The notes beneath the pieces were generated by a model. The model had not been told where the DNA came from and ran no database searches. It was given only the letters and a program-made list of their open reading frames with translations. The translations under genes and the position numbers were made by a program. 64,000 bases of DNA from Paraburkholderia haematera (GTDB lineage Bacteria; Pseudomonadota; Gammaproteobacteria; Burkholderiales; Burkholderiaceae): NCBI RefSeq assembly GCF_905220975.1, contig NZ_CAJNBK010000010.1, forward strand, positions 124,001 through 188,000, given 5' to 3'. Shown here in pieces: positions 44,047-52,241 of the stretch (positions are counted from its first letter, which is position 1; every line of letters starts with the position of its first letter).

Positions 44047-44451
44047 ATGTACGAAGAAATCTGCAAGCTCATCTTGTGCGAACAGGGGCACGACGCAAGC
44101 TTCATAGGGGTCGCTCTGGATTCGTACATGGAAAAGCTCATGTCGAACGCGGAGTTTTTTCTTCATCTCGACAAAGGTTTGTGCCGGGGCTTCATTGCCT
44201 ACTACTGCAATGACGAAACCACGTTGACGGCCTACGTAACACTGATTCTGGTAGCCCTGGAAAGCCGGCGAAGCGGACTCGGTCGTTTGCTCATCAATTC
44301 AGTCATTGAACAGGCCAGAAGCAGAGGATTCCGGGCTTGCCGTCTGGAGGTCAACTCAAACAATCTCGCAGCACAGGCGTTCTACGGAAAACTGGGCTTT
44401 TATTCAATCGACAATCGTGCCGGAAAAATCTTGATGGAGTCGAAATTATGA
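44047..44451 (+). CDS. GNAT acetyltransferase
   Basis: Acetyl-CoA-dependent N-acetyltransferase of 134 residues. Motif A is in LILVALESRRSGLGRLLINSVIEQA (the Q/RxxGxG/A loop as RRSGLG), and motif B is in NNLAAQAFYGKLGFYSID. It starts a few bases after the aminotransferase relic and overlaps the next gene by 4 bases (ATGA), so it is coupled with the dioxygenase. Beside a sugar aminotransferase it is a good candidate for acetylating (or otherwise acylating) an amino-sugar. Inferred. Confidence 0.85.
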   Translation: MYEEICKLILCEQGHDASFIGVALDSYMEKLMSNAEFFLHLDKGLCRGFIAYYCNDETTLTAYVTLILVALESRRSGLGRLLINSVIEQARSRGFRACRLEVNSNNLAAQAFYGKLGFYSIDNRAGKILMESKL

Positions 44452-45233
44452 CGGCGGATATTATCGACTTTGATAGCAAGATCAAGACGCGAGGATGGGC
44501 CCTTTTTCCTGATTCCCTTCCAGCCGACCTAGTTCGCGAACTGCGACGCGACAGCCTCAAGTGGATAGATGTCTGCGCCGGCCATCAAATCGCCAACAAG
44601 ATCAATCTTGCAGGGGACGGCACTGGGCACAACGCCATCGGCGGCGGTGACAGCATTGATGCGTTCATCGACCTGCATTTGTTCCATCCGTATTTGTCGC
44701 ATTTTTTTTCTTTCAAGCCGTATATTTTGCATGCGTGCAATCCGGTTGGAGGCTTTCCGAATCTGGTGAATTATGTTCACAGGGTGCACCGAGACGTTGC
44801 GACCTATATCCCAATGTTCAACATGCGCATGAATATGCTCGTGATGCTCGACGAGTTCACGATCGAGAATGGCGCAACCAGAGTGTTAAGCGGTTCGCAT
44901 TTGATGTCCGAACAGCCGAGCGACGAAGAATTCGAGCGAGGGAGCGAGCCGATCCTGGGAGCGGCGGGATCAATCTTATTGTTCAATTCATACCTCTGGC
45001 ACAAAGGAACGCTTAACACCACACAGGAAAACAGGGTTGCGCTGACGCTTAGCTTTGGGCCGGCATTCATTAAACCGCAGATGGACTACGCGAGAATGCT
45101 CGGAGAGTCCAGGGGACAACAGCTATCGGAATTAACCCGGCAGTTACTGGGCTTCAATTCAAGGGTTCCAGTGAGCCTGGCAGAATGGTACAAGCCAAAA
45201 GCAGAAAGATTGTATTTGCCCGATCAGGGCTAA
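44448..45233 (+). CDS. PhyH-family Fe(II)/2-oxoglutarate dioxygenase
   Basis: Probable non-haem iron hydroxylase of the phytanoyl-CoA dioxygenase family, 261 residues from ATG 44448. The iron triad is visible: His114-x-Asp116 (VHRDVATYIP) and His185 (LWHKGTLN). The 2-oxoglutarate-binding Arg196 is in ENRVALTLSF. GATRVLSGSH lies between them, as usual. It overlaps the acetyltransferase stop. PhyH enzymes occur in surface-sugar and secondary-metabolite clusters; the substrate here is unknown. Confidence 0.88.
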   Translation: MTADIIDFDSKIKTRGWALFPDSLPADLVRELRRDSLKWIDVCAGHQIANKINLAGDGTGHNAIGGGDSIDAFIDLHLFHPYLSHFFSFKPYILHACNPVGGFPNLVNYVHRVHRDVATYIPMFNMRMNMLVMLDEFTIENGATRVLSGSHLMSEQPSDEEFERGSEPILGAAGSILLFNSYLWHKGTLNTTQENRVALTLSFGPAFIKPQMDYARMLGESRGQQLSELTRQLLGFNSRVPVSLAEWYKPKAERLYLPDQG

Positions 45234-45253
45234 CCCATTTCAAAGAGATTTCC

Positions 45254-45988
45254 ATGACAGTCACGCGCGACTACAACTCGGAAGCCCTATCTCGTCCAGA
45301 GAAGAGGTATTCATATAATTTCGATGACATTGTCAGAAATTACATGATGAAGCGTTTCGCGCCTTTCTTCAAAGTCGGTCCGGCGCTTGAACTGGGCTGC
45401 CATGAAGGGCAGTCGACCGTGCTTCTCGCCCAACATTTTGACGATTTGACCGTGGTTGAAGCATCGTCCGAAGCGATTGGAATCGCGCGACTCAACGTTC
45501 CCGGATCGGTGAAATTCATCAACGCTACCTTTGAGGAAGCCGAGTTGGAAGCGAAGTACAACTCGATATTCCTCATCAATACGCTCGAGCACGTGGACGA
45601 ACCCGGCATCATCCTCGCCAAAATCAAAAGCTGGCTGCAACCGAACGGACAATTTTATGTGCTGGTGCCAAATGCGGACGCGCCGTCTCGGCAAATCGCC
45701 GTCCAGATGGGGCTTATCGCCTCGAACAACGCTGTCACCAATGGCGAATGGGAGCATGGGCATAGGAGAACTTATTCCTTCGATACGCTGGAGGCCGATC
45801 TGCGCGCAGTCGGCTTTCGTGTCGATCAGCGCGGCGGGCTGATGTTTAAAGCACTAGCAAACTATCAGATGGACAAAGCCCTGGAGGCGGGGATCATCGA
45901 TGCCAAGTACCTCGACGGGATCTACAACCTAGGCATGATCTACCCCGCCATGACCGCCAGTATTTATATGATCTGTTCGGCGGGCTAA
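45254..45988 (+). CDS. Class I SAM-dependent methyltransferase
   Basis: The 244-residue product has motif I LELGCHEGQSTV (GxHxG form), VVEASSEAI after beta 2, FLINTLEHVDEPGIILAKI (motif post-II) and LQPNGQFYVLVPNADAPSR (motif III). ATG 45254 follows AGAGATTTCC. It is the third gene of the rightward GNAT-PhyH-methyltransferase set, 20 bases after the dioxygenase, so the three may modify the same sugar. Confidence 0.88.
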   Translation: MTVTRDYNSEALSRPEKRYSYNFDDIVRNYMMKRFAPFFKVGPALELGCHEGQSTVLLAQHFDDLTVVEASSEAIGIARLNVPGSVKFINATFEEAELEAKYNSIFLINTLEHVDEPGIILAKIKSWLQPNGQFYVLVPNADAPSRQIAVQMGLIASNNAVTNGEWEHGHRRTYSFDTLEADLRAVGFRVDQRGGLMFKALANYQMDKALEAGIIDAKYLDGIYNLGMIYPAMTASIYMICSAG

Positions 45989-46004
45989 CGCGCAGACTAG
46001 GGGT

Positions 46005-46431
46005 TCAGCGTTCGGCACCGCCACGAACATTTCCCCACCGGGGGGCTAGAAACGTCCGAAAACGACGCAGAATCAACAAGGGATGATCGTCCACGTGTTC
46101 GAGGATGAAGCCCATGACGATTACATCGAAGCGCTCCTCGGTGGAAAATTCTTCGAAATAGGTCTCGATGATCTTCGCCCTGGTGCTTGGATGTTTCTCG
46201 CGGAAGTTCCGCATGACAGCAGGCGAGCCTTCCAGCACCACGTGTCGCCCGACGCGGCGGGAAGAATGTCGGTACTGTAGCCATGACCTAGCCCCAGTTC
46301 AAGCAGCGAGTTCGCTGCACTGGCGTGATGTAGACCCTTTGCGGGTACTAGGTCAGCAGAATCTCGTTATCGAAGTTGTACAGGTTGTCGTTCTGATAGG
46401 CGCCAACGTGCCTGTCCAGCGCATTGCTCAT
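46005..46431 (-). pseudogene. Decayed methyltransferase gene
   Basis: Read leftward, ATG 46431 (behind GGGGTGGAG) gives MSNALDRHVGAYQNDNLYNFDNEILLT, then TAG at 46350-46348. Downstream, other frames give NSLLELGLGHGYSTDILPAAS and, after a frameshift, VVLEGSPAVMRNFREKHP and FDVIVMGFILEHVDDHPLLILRRF. These are SAM-methyltransferase motif I and post-II. At least one nonsense codon and frameshifts mean the gene is dead, and it ends abruptly before the usual C-terminus. Confidence 0.82.
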
Positions 46432-46554
46432 CTCCACCCCCTCAAATTTCTGTTTTCTGTTGGCGCACCTTTTGTGAATGGCCGTGAACAAACTTCTGCA
46501 TCGACAAACTACGTCTAAGGTTTTTTTGGAAGACGCTGCCCGCAGCCCACAGCT

Positions 46555-47700
46555 TCAACAGTCGGCAATAATTCTCACGATCCGCTCGACATTGTCGTTC
46601 GACAATGAAGGGTAAATAGGCAGGCACAAAACCTTGAGCGCGGCTTCAGCCGCTACTGGAAGATTCTCGCGGCGCGCGGAGGGCAGCCCTCGATACATGG
46701 GGAAATCCGAAATTAGCGGATAAAAGTAACGGCGCGCGTAAATATTGTTGTCGCGCAGTGTCTGATACAAGGCGTCACGGCTGGCGGGATACTCGGCATT
46801 CACCAGAATCGGGAAATACGAATAGTTGGCAGCCGTCTCACCCGCGCTTGGCAGGCATCGGATGCCCGGCACATCGCGGAGCAATTCACGGTACGTTGCG
46901 TCAATTTCTTTACGGCGGGCAAGCGCATGATCGATATGCTTAAGTTGAAGCATGCCGAACGCTGCATTTATTTCACTCATCTTGCCGTTGATCCCGGACG
47001 CGACGACAGTCACTTCATCCACGAAACCAAAATTCTTCAGGTGATCGATGCGCTGCTTGGTCTTTGCATCGGGGCAAATGATTGCCCCCCCTTCAAACGT
47101 ATTGAAGACCTTCGTGGCATGGAAGCTGAGTACTGACAGATCACCACGCCGGAGCACACTGCCGCTGTCGTCCCGCACGCCGAATGCGTGCGCGGCGTCG
47201 TAGATGACCTTGAGATTGTAGTTGTCCGCGATCTTCTGAATCGCTTCGACGTCGCAGGGGTGACCGTAGCAATGGACCGGCAGAATCGCCGTGGTTTGCG
47301 GCGTAATGGCTGCTTCGATTTTCGCGGGATCGAGGTTAAGCGTGTTCGGCTCGACGTCTACGAACACAGGTTTGATCCCGTTCCACAAGAGCGAATGGGC
47401 CGTCGCTACAAACGAATAGGGCGTGGTAATGACTTCGCCCGTTATCCGCAACGCCTGCAAAGCCGTGACCAGCGCAAGGGTGCCGTTGGTGAACAGCGAG
47501 AGATGCGGCACGCCGAGATATTCGCATAGCGCTCTTTCGAGCTGAACGTGAAACGGCCCCCCGTTGGTCAGGAGCTTACTGTCCCAGATCTTCTCCAGAT
47601 AAGGGATGAACTCCGAGAGCGGCGGCAGATGCGGCTGCGTAACGTAGATGCGTTCGTCCGCAGATGATGAGATCACGCGAAGCGATGCATTATTGCTCAT
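46555..47700 (-). CDS. DegT/DnrJ/EryC1 sugar aminotransferase
   Basis: PLP-dependent aminotransferase of nucleotide-keto-sugars, 381 residues. The PLP lysine is Lys197 in LSFHATKVFNTFEGGAI and the pyridine-binding Asp168 is in IYDAAHAFG; TNGTLAL and TTPYSFVAT are also typical. The FHATK..NTFEGGA form is that of dTDP-4-keto- or 3-keto-6-deoxysugar transaminases (VioA/FdtB/QdtB-like). A partial inverted copy lies at 43374-44040. With the nearby acetyltransferase it could make an N-acylated dideoxy-amino sugar for the flagellin. Exact sugar not determinable here. Confidence 0.9.
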   Translation of the reverse strand: MSNNASLRVISSSADERIYVTQPHLPPLSEFIPYLEKIWDSKLLTNGGPFHVQLERALCEYLGVPHLSLFTNGTLALVTALQALRITGEVITTPYSFVATAHSLLWNGIKPVFVDVEPNTLNLDPAKIEAAITPQTTAILPVHCYGHPCDVEAIQKIADNYNLKVIYDAAHAFGVRDDSGSVLRRGDLSVLSFHATKVFNTFEGGAIICPDAKTKQRIDHLKNFGFVDEVTVVASGINGKMSEINAAFGMLQLKHIDHALARRKEIDATYRELLRDVPGIRCLPSAGETAANYSYFPILVNAEYPASRDALYQTLRDNNIYARRYFYPLISDFPMYRGLPSARRENLPVAAEAALKVLCLPIYPSLSNDNVERIVRIIADC

Positions 47701-47935
47701 TTGGCGTTTCCTTGCGGTCGACCGACACGGTTTGTTTCAGAGGCGTTCCTTTACCCGGTCGGCGGGGACGGACATCAAGGATCCACCAGAGGCTATGAAA
47801 AGGCAGACTCGCCTGTGATCCACTGCGCCGCGAGCCGTGACCTGACAATGGTGCACGGCGACCTTTGAATTATGCGACCGCAGTTTCGCTCCCGATGCCT
47901 GGAGATGAGGCGAAAAAGCATGCCTCTTTGCAGGT
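47245..47935 (-). repeat. Inverted duplication, copy B (intact aminotransferase 5' region and leader)
   Basis: Partner of copy A at 43374-44040 in opposite orientation. It covers ~235 bases of leader and the first 152 codons of the intact aminotransferase. The leader 47701-47967 contains no further gene; its conserved parts may hold the promoter. Confidence 0.8.
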
Positions 47936-47967
47936 TGCAAATATCCCCATGCGCCTTGTTCGAATCA

Positions 47968-49041
47968 CTATTTTTTCTGGATGAACAATGCCGATCCCAT
48001 TACGAATGCACAAGCAATGTCCTGGACGTGGTTATCCAGGAATTCGTCGCTAACCTTCTTGGGACCATCACCGTATGGCCAAACGTAGTCGTCCATGACA
48101 ATCCATCCGCCAGGCACCACTAGGTCGCACCAGGCGGCGACGTCTTTCTTGACGCTAACGTAGTCGTGGTTGCCGTCCACATGCAGGACGGCAATGCGCC
48201 CTGCGTAGCGCGTTTCGCCGAATGCCGCAGTGGTCACGATTGGGCCGCGGCGGTATTCGACCGCTGCATCGACCGAGGGCAATCGCAAATAATTCACCGC
48301 ACCATTCGCATAGGGCAGCAGGTTGAGCAGAAAAACGGTCAGCGCTTCGTCGGCGTTGGCTGGCACGCGACTCACAAGGCCGTTCTCTTCCTTCTGGATC
48401 AGATGCTCGTTCGACCAGGGATCCACGCACAGCAGCTTGCCGATACCGTAGCAGCGCGCAAGCCGAGCAAGGACGAAGGCCGACTTGCCCCACCAGCTCC
48501 CAATTTCCACGATGTCACCCGCCGGACTGTGGCGGAAAATCTCACACAAGGCGTGAATCTTGTCGTGGTCGCACATACCTGGAATGACGTCGGCGTGGCG
48601 AAAGAGAGCGGCGATTTCCAGTGGCGAAACAGACAGTCGAGGTGGCGCGGACGCAGCGAGTTCCATCGGCCGCGAAAGAACTGACGCGCCGAACTGCAAA
48701 GCGCTTTGATAGGGGGCGACCTCGGAGTCCATCGGGCAACTGTTGACCAGTTTCACGTCGGGAAGAATGTCCGGGAGGCAACGATGCAGATAATCCCAAG
48801 CCACGACGTTAGGGGAGAAAATTCCGCCGATATCAAAATCGGCAACGGCCTGACGCAGCGCCTGATCGAAATCCGGCGCAGTGATGTAGGGCAGATGAAC
48901 CCATTGAGAATAGTGTTCCCGCGCCGGATCGTACCCAAGCGAGGATGAGCCAATGACGTGCTGGCCCTCGGCCCGCGCACGTTGAAGGTAGGCGAGCGAG
49001 CGAGGCATTCCCGCCGGAAAAATCAGAACGGGCTTAGTCAA
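47968..49041 (-). CDS. Two-domain protein with C-terminal methyltransferase
   Basis: Start TTG 49041 behind AAGGAAA; 357 residues. The first ~150 (KPVLIFPAGMPRSLAYLQRARAEGQHVIGSSSL... ) have a Rossmann-like start similar to the pre-ATP-grasp domain of ligases. The C-terminal ~200 have a SAM-type fold: GDIVEIGSWWGKSAFVLARLA (motif I), KLLCVDPWSN, VLHVDGNHDYVSVKKDV and GGWIVMDDYVWPYGDG, as in the CmcI/Methyltransf_24 kind. The combination with an isolated pre-ATP-grasp-like part is unusual. It probably acts on a surface sugar. Confidence 0.75.
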   Translation of the reverse strand: MTKPVLIFPAGMPRSLAYLQRARAEGQHVIGSSSLGYDPAREHYSQWVHLPYITAPDFDQALRQAVADFDIGGIFSPNVVAWDYLHRCLPDILPDVKLVNSCPMDSEVAPYQSALQFGASVLSRPMELAASAPPRLSVSPLEIAALFRHADVIPGMCDHDKIHALCEIFRHSPAGDIVEIGSWWGKSAFVLARLARCYGIGKLLCVDPWSNEHLIQKEENGLVSRVPANADEALTVFLLNLLPYANGAVNYLRLPSVDAAVEYRRGPIVTTAAFGETRYAGRIAVLHVDGNHDYVSVKKDVAAWCDLVVPGGWIVMDDYVWPYGDGPKKVSDEFLDNHVQDIACAFVMGSALFIQKK

Positions 49042-49124
49042 GAACGTTTCCTTTCTGGTACATCGCGCGAATGCCCGAATGCATCTTCGACGACCTCGTG
49101 ATCATGGGTTGCTCGATGGCCGGT

Positions 49125-52064
49125 TTAGTCATCGTTCTGAGTGACGTCTAAATGCGTTGGCGGCGCGCCTTCGCACAAGCGGTGCCACATGACGCGCAGC
49201 GCGCGGGACATCCCGGCCGCGATGATCTCCGGGCGGAAGTTGGGCGATTGCATGCAGCGCTCACGCATACCCGATCGCAGGCTGGCGAGAGCGGAAAGGT
49301 CGCCGGCCCAATGCAATGCCTTCTGCACGAAATCCGGCTTGTCATGCGCGAGGAATGTCTCCAGGCCGGCGTGCGAAAAAATAGCCGCGCCGCATCGGCT
49401 AGCGACCGTCTCGCCTGGAAGCGTGACGGTGGGCACGCCCATCCATAACGCGTGAAGTGACGTGGTCGCGCCGGCATAGGGAAATGTATCGAGACAGATG
49501 TCGACCTGATGATGCTGTAGCAGATACAAGGGAATGGTCGTGCGTAGGCGAATATCGAGCCGTTCGCGGCTGATGCCCTCCTTGGCAAACCAGTCAATTA
49601 CGTTGCTGGCGCTTTCCTCGTCGGTCATCGCCCCCAGTAGCATGCGAGCAGTAGGTATTGCCCTCAGCACTTGTGACCATAGCGAGATGACCTCCGGACT
49701 GAGTTTGTTCAAACGGTTGAAACTGCCGAAGGTCACGTAGCCGTTGCGCAGGGCTGGCAATGGGTTGATCGGAGGCGCCATGTCCGATGGAAGAAATGGA
49801 GCGCAGGCCGGCAGATAGGCGATCTTTTCCGTGAACTGGTCGTCAAAGTCGCCGAAGGGGACCAAATGGCGATCCGAGACATAGTAGTCCATCGTACTCA
49901 GGCCGGTTGTGCCGGGGTAGCCCATCCAGCTGGCCTGCAGCGGAGCCGGCTTTTGGGCGAAGGTTGTCAAGCGATTCCGCTCTGTATGCCCTGACAGGTC
50001 GATAAGAATGTCGATTCCGTCGGCACGAATTCTGTCAGCCAGAGCAGAGGCACTCATGTCGGCAACCGGATGCCAGTGAGCAAACAGGCCGCGCAGCCGT
50101 TGAGTGACGGCGTCTTCCGCTGTGTGGGTGTAATAGGCGTGTAGAGACAGATGCTCGTCGCGGGCGAGGTGAACCAATACCGGCTCAATATAATTGGCGA
50201 CGGCATGGTTAAACAGATCCCCGGAGACAAAACCGATCTGCAGGCACCGGTCGGGCGTACGCGGGTTGCGGTGGGGGCGCCATCGCTTTCGAGCCTTTGC
50301 CTCCACGCGTTCGCCGAACCGACGATGTTCCGCCGCCAGCTCTAATGGGGTTACGCGTTCATTGAGGGTGAGGCAGAACAGCAGCTCCTGATGAACCGTG
50401 TCAGCGTCCGGTTCAATTTCAAGCGACCGGCGAAAACACGTTTCGGCCTCGGTGAGTTGTCCTTGCTCAAGAAGAACCAAGCCGAGGACCGCATGAGTCA
50501 GTGCGGCTGCAGGATTGATTTCCCGTGCCCGTCGAGCGCTGGCTTCCGCTTGCGCAAACCGACCGCGGACGCGCAGGGCATCACTCAAGATCCGATGCCC
50601 CTCGTCGTCATCGGGCTCGATTTCCAGTAGCCGCTGGCATGTTGATTCGGCCTGCTCAAGTTGCCCCAGTGCACTCAGGACTTTCGCCAGGATTTGTAGC
50701 ACCTGGACGTCGGTCGGCTCCAATTCGAGGGCCTGTTGCAAGGGCACTCGCGCTTGCTCAAGCTGCTTCTGCTTGAACAGCGCGCTTCCAAGCACTTTCC
50801 AGCCAACCACAGACGACGGATAGCGGGTCGTGAAACGCTTCGCCGCCGGAATCGCTTCTGCAGTCCGACCGCGGTTGTACAACGACAACAGACTGCTGGC
50901 TTCTTTGGGACTGGGGTCTTGCTCTCGCTTTTGAGGCTTCGCCTTACTCGCCAATGTTTGCAACACGGGCGTATCTGGCTGGACTGAATTGGCATCACCA
51001 TGCTGGTCGGTCTTGTGTTCCGTGCCAGGGGCAGCTGCCAGCGCGCCTTCCCATCGGCCGAATTCCGGCCGTGCCACCAACACGGTCAGCAGTTGCAACA
51101 AGGGACCCTGGAGGCCCCGTTGCTGCCCAGCCTCCAGCACCTGCCACGCAGCATCTTTCCGTCCAGCGCGAACCAGCGTGTTGGCGTAACTGACCCAGAA
51201 TTGCTCGTGATGGGGATTCGCGGCAATCGCCGCCTCCAGGTAGGGCAGCGCCTCCTCAAAACGTCCCATTTCGACCGCGAGGATACCGAGATTGTGATTG
51301 GCGTCGGCATGGTTGGGCTGGATTGCCAGAACCTTCTTAAAAAGAACCTCAGCCTGCTCCGTATTGCCGCCCCGGTGTTGATCGATCGCTTTCTGCAGTG
51401 TCACTGCGACCCGGTGTTGATCGAACACATTCTTCAGTGTCGATGCGGTCTGAAGATGGGACAGCAGTTCAGCATCGTCAGGCAGAAGCGCACTGGCTCG
51501 CATGAGCGGCACCAGTGCCGCCTCAAAGCGGCCCTGCTCCAGCACTGCAATTCCCAACATTTTCCAGCCGAAGCCATGATCGGGCAATGAGGTGGTCATC
51601 TGCCGCGCGAGCACTTCGACAGTGTCATGAAGTCCTTGTTCGGACAGCGCGACCAGAGTCTCAATGAATTCGACAGCTAAGGCGCTCGCCTGCTCGACGG
51701 ACAGGGTTTCGTGCGACGCGGCGGCAGTTTCCACCTCGTCGACGGGAAATCCTTGTCGCCGGGCCCGTTCCAGTACCTCGCGCGCCTCGTCAAGTTGCCC
51801 GGTCAACTCGAGTGCCTGGATATAACACGTCCAGAAAGCCTCGCAATCGGGGGTTGCCTCCACCGCCGTGCTGAAAAACGGCAGCGCCTGAGCTGCCTGA
51901 TTCTGTTGCACTAGAAGGATGCCGAGGTTGTGGTTCGCGTCAGGGTGATCCGGGCGAATTTCCAGAATCGCGCGATAAGCCCGCTCAGCATCGTGGAAAC
52001 GCTCTGCGCTGTGATGCGCAACGGCCCGCTGCAGCTCGTCGTCAGTGGCGATGGGTTCTTTCAT
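49125..52064 (-). CDS. TPR protein with GT41 (O-GlcNAc-transferase-like) domain
   Basis: Large probable protein O-glycosyltransferase, 979 residues from ATG 52064. Two long TPR blocks (about residues 5-270 and 270-560, each with NHNLGILxxExxxxEEALPxxxxA) are followed by the GT41 domain: IGFVSGDLFNHAVANYIEPVL, DILIDLSGHT, ASWMGYPGTTGL, FNRLNKLSPEVI, and LDTFPYAGATTSLHALWMGVPTVTLPG. Such proteins next to fliC glycosylate flagellin in Burkholderia and Pseudomonas. The frame extends 41 codons upstream without homology. No strong ribosome-binding site is visible at the chosen start. Confidence 0.9.
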   Translation of the reverse strand: MKEPIATDDELQRAVAHHSAERFHDAERAYRAILEIRPDHPDANHNLGILLVQQNQAAQALPFFSTAVEATPDCEAFWTCYIQALELTGQLDEAREVLERARRQGFPVDEVETAAASHETLSVEQASALAVEFIETLVALSEQGLHDTVEVLARQMTTSLPDHGFGWKMLGIAVLEQGRFEAALVPLMRASALLPDDAELLSHLQTASTLKNVFDQHRVAVTLQKAIDQHRGGNTEQAEVLFKKVLAIQPNHADANHNLGILAVEMGRFEEALPYLEAAIAANPHHEQFWVSYANTLVRAGRKDAAWQVLEAGQQRGLQGPLLQLLTVLVARPEFGRWEGALAAAPGTEHKTDQHGDANSVQPDTPVLQTLASKAKPQKREQDPSPKEASSLLSLYNRGRTAEAIPAAKRFTTRYPSSVVGWKVLGSALFKQKQLEQARVPLQQALELEPTDVQVLQILAKVLSALGQLEQAESTCQRLLEIEPDDDEGHRILSDALRVRGRFAQAEASARRAREINPAAALTHAVLGLVLLEQGQLTEAETCFRRSLEIEPDADTVHQELLFCLTLNERVTPLELAAEHRRFGERVEAKARKRWRPHRNPRTPDRCLQIGFVSGDLFNHAVANYIEPVLVHLARDEHLSLHAYYTHTAEDAVTQRLRGLFAHWHPVADMSASALADRIRADGIDILIDLSGHTERNRLTTFAQKPAPLQASWMGYPGTTGLSTMDYYVSDRHLVPFGDFDDQFTEKIAYLPACAPFLPSDMAPPINPLPALRNGYVTFGSFNRLNKLSPEVISLWSQVLRAIPTARMLLGAMTDEESASNVIDWFAKEGISRERLDIRLRTTIPLYLLQHHQVDICLDTFPYAGATTSLHALWMGVPTVTLPGETVASRCGAAIFSHAGLETFLAHDKPDFVQKALHWAGDLSALASLRSGMRERCMQSPNFRPEIIAAGMSRALRVMWHRLCEGAPPTHLDVTQNDD

Positions 52065-52196
52065 CTGTAGGAATTGTGCAATCCGGTAAGGTGCCAGTTT
52101 CGAGCAGTCTAACCGCGGGACTCGCCGGCCAAATCGGCGAGTAGACCCTTGATTCACCCACAATTCAAACAAGTACAACGCACACAAGGCAGATAC

Positions 52197-52221
52197 AAAA
52201 AAGCCGCGCGAGGCGCGGCTT
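52197..52221 (-). terminator. Terminator after the GPW-repeat protein gene
   Basis: Read leftward: AAGCCGCGC (52221-52213), CTC, GCGCGGCTT (52209-52201), then TTTT. It lies ~20 bases past the stop of the gene at 52242-54596 and upstream of the GT41 gene, so it separates the two. Confidence 0.9.
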
Positions 52222-52241
52222 GAGCCCAGCGGGCGGCTTCG

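Noticed and set aside
44041..44213. Tail of the aminotransferase-copy frame beyond CDVEA
   Set aside because: Runs out of phase through the acetyltransferase gene; not homologous to the intact aminotransferase.
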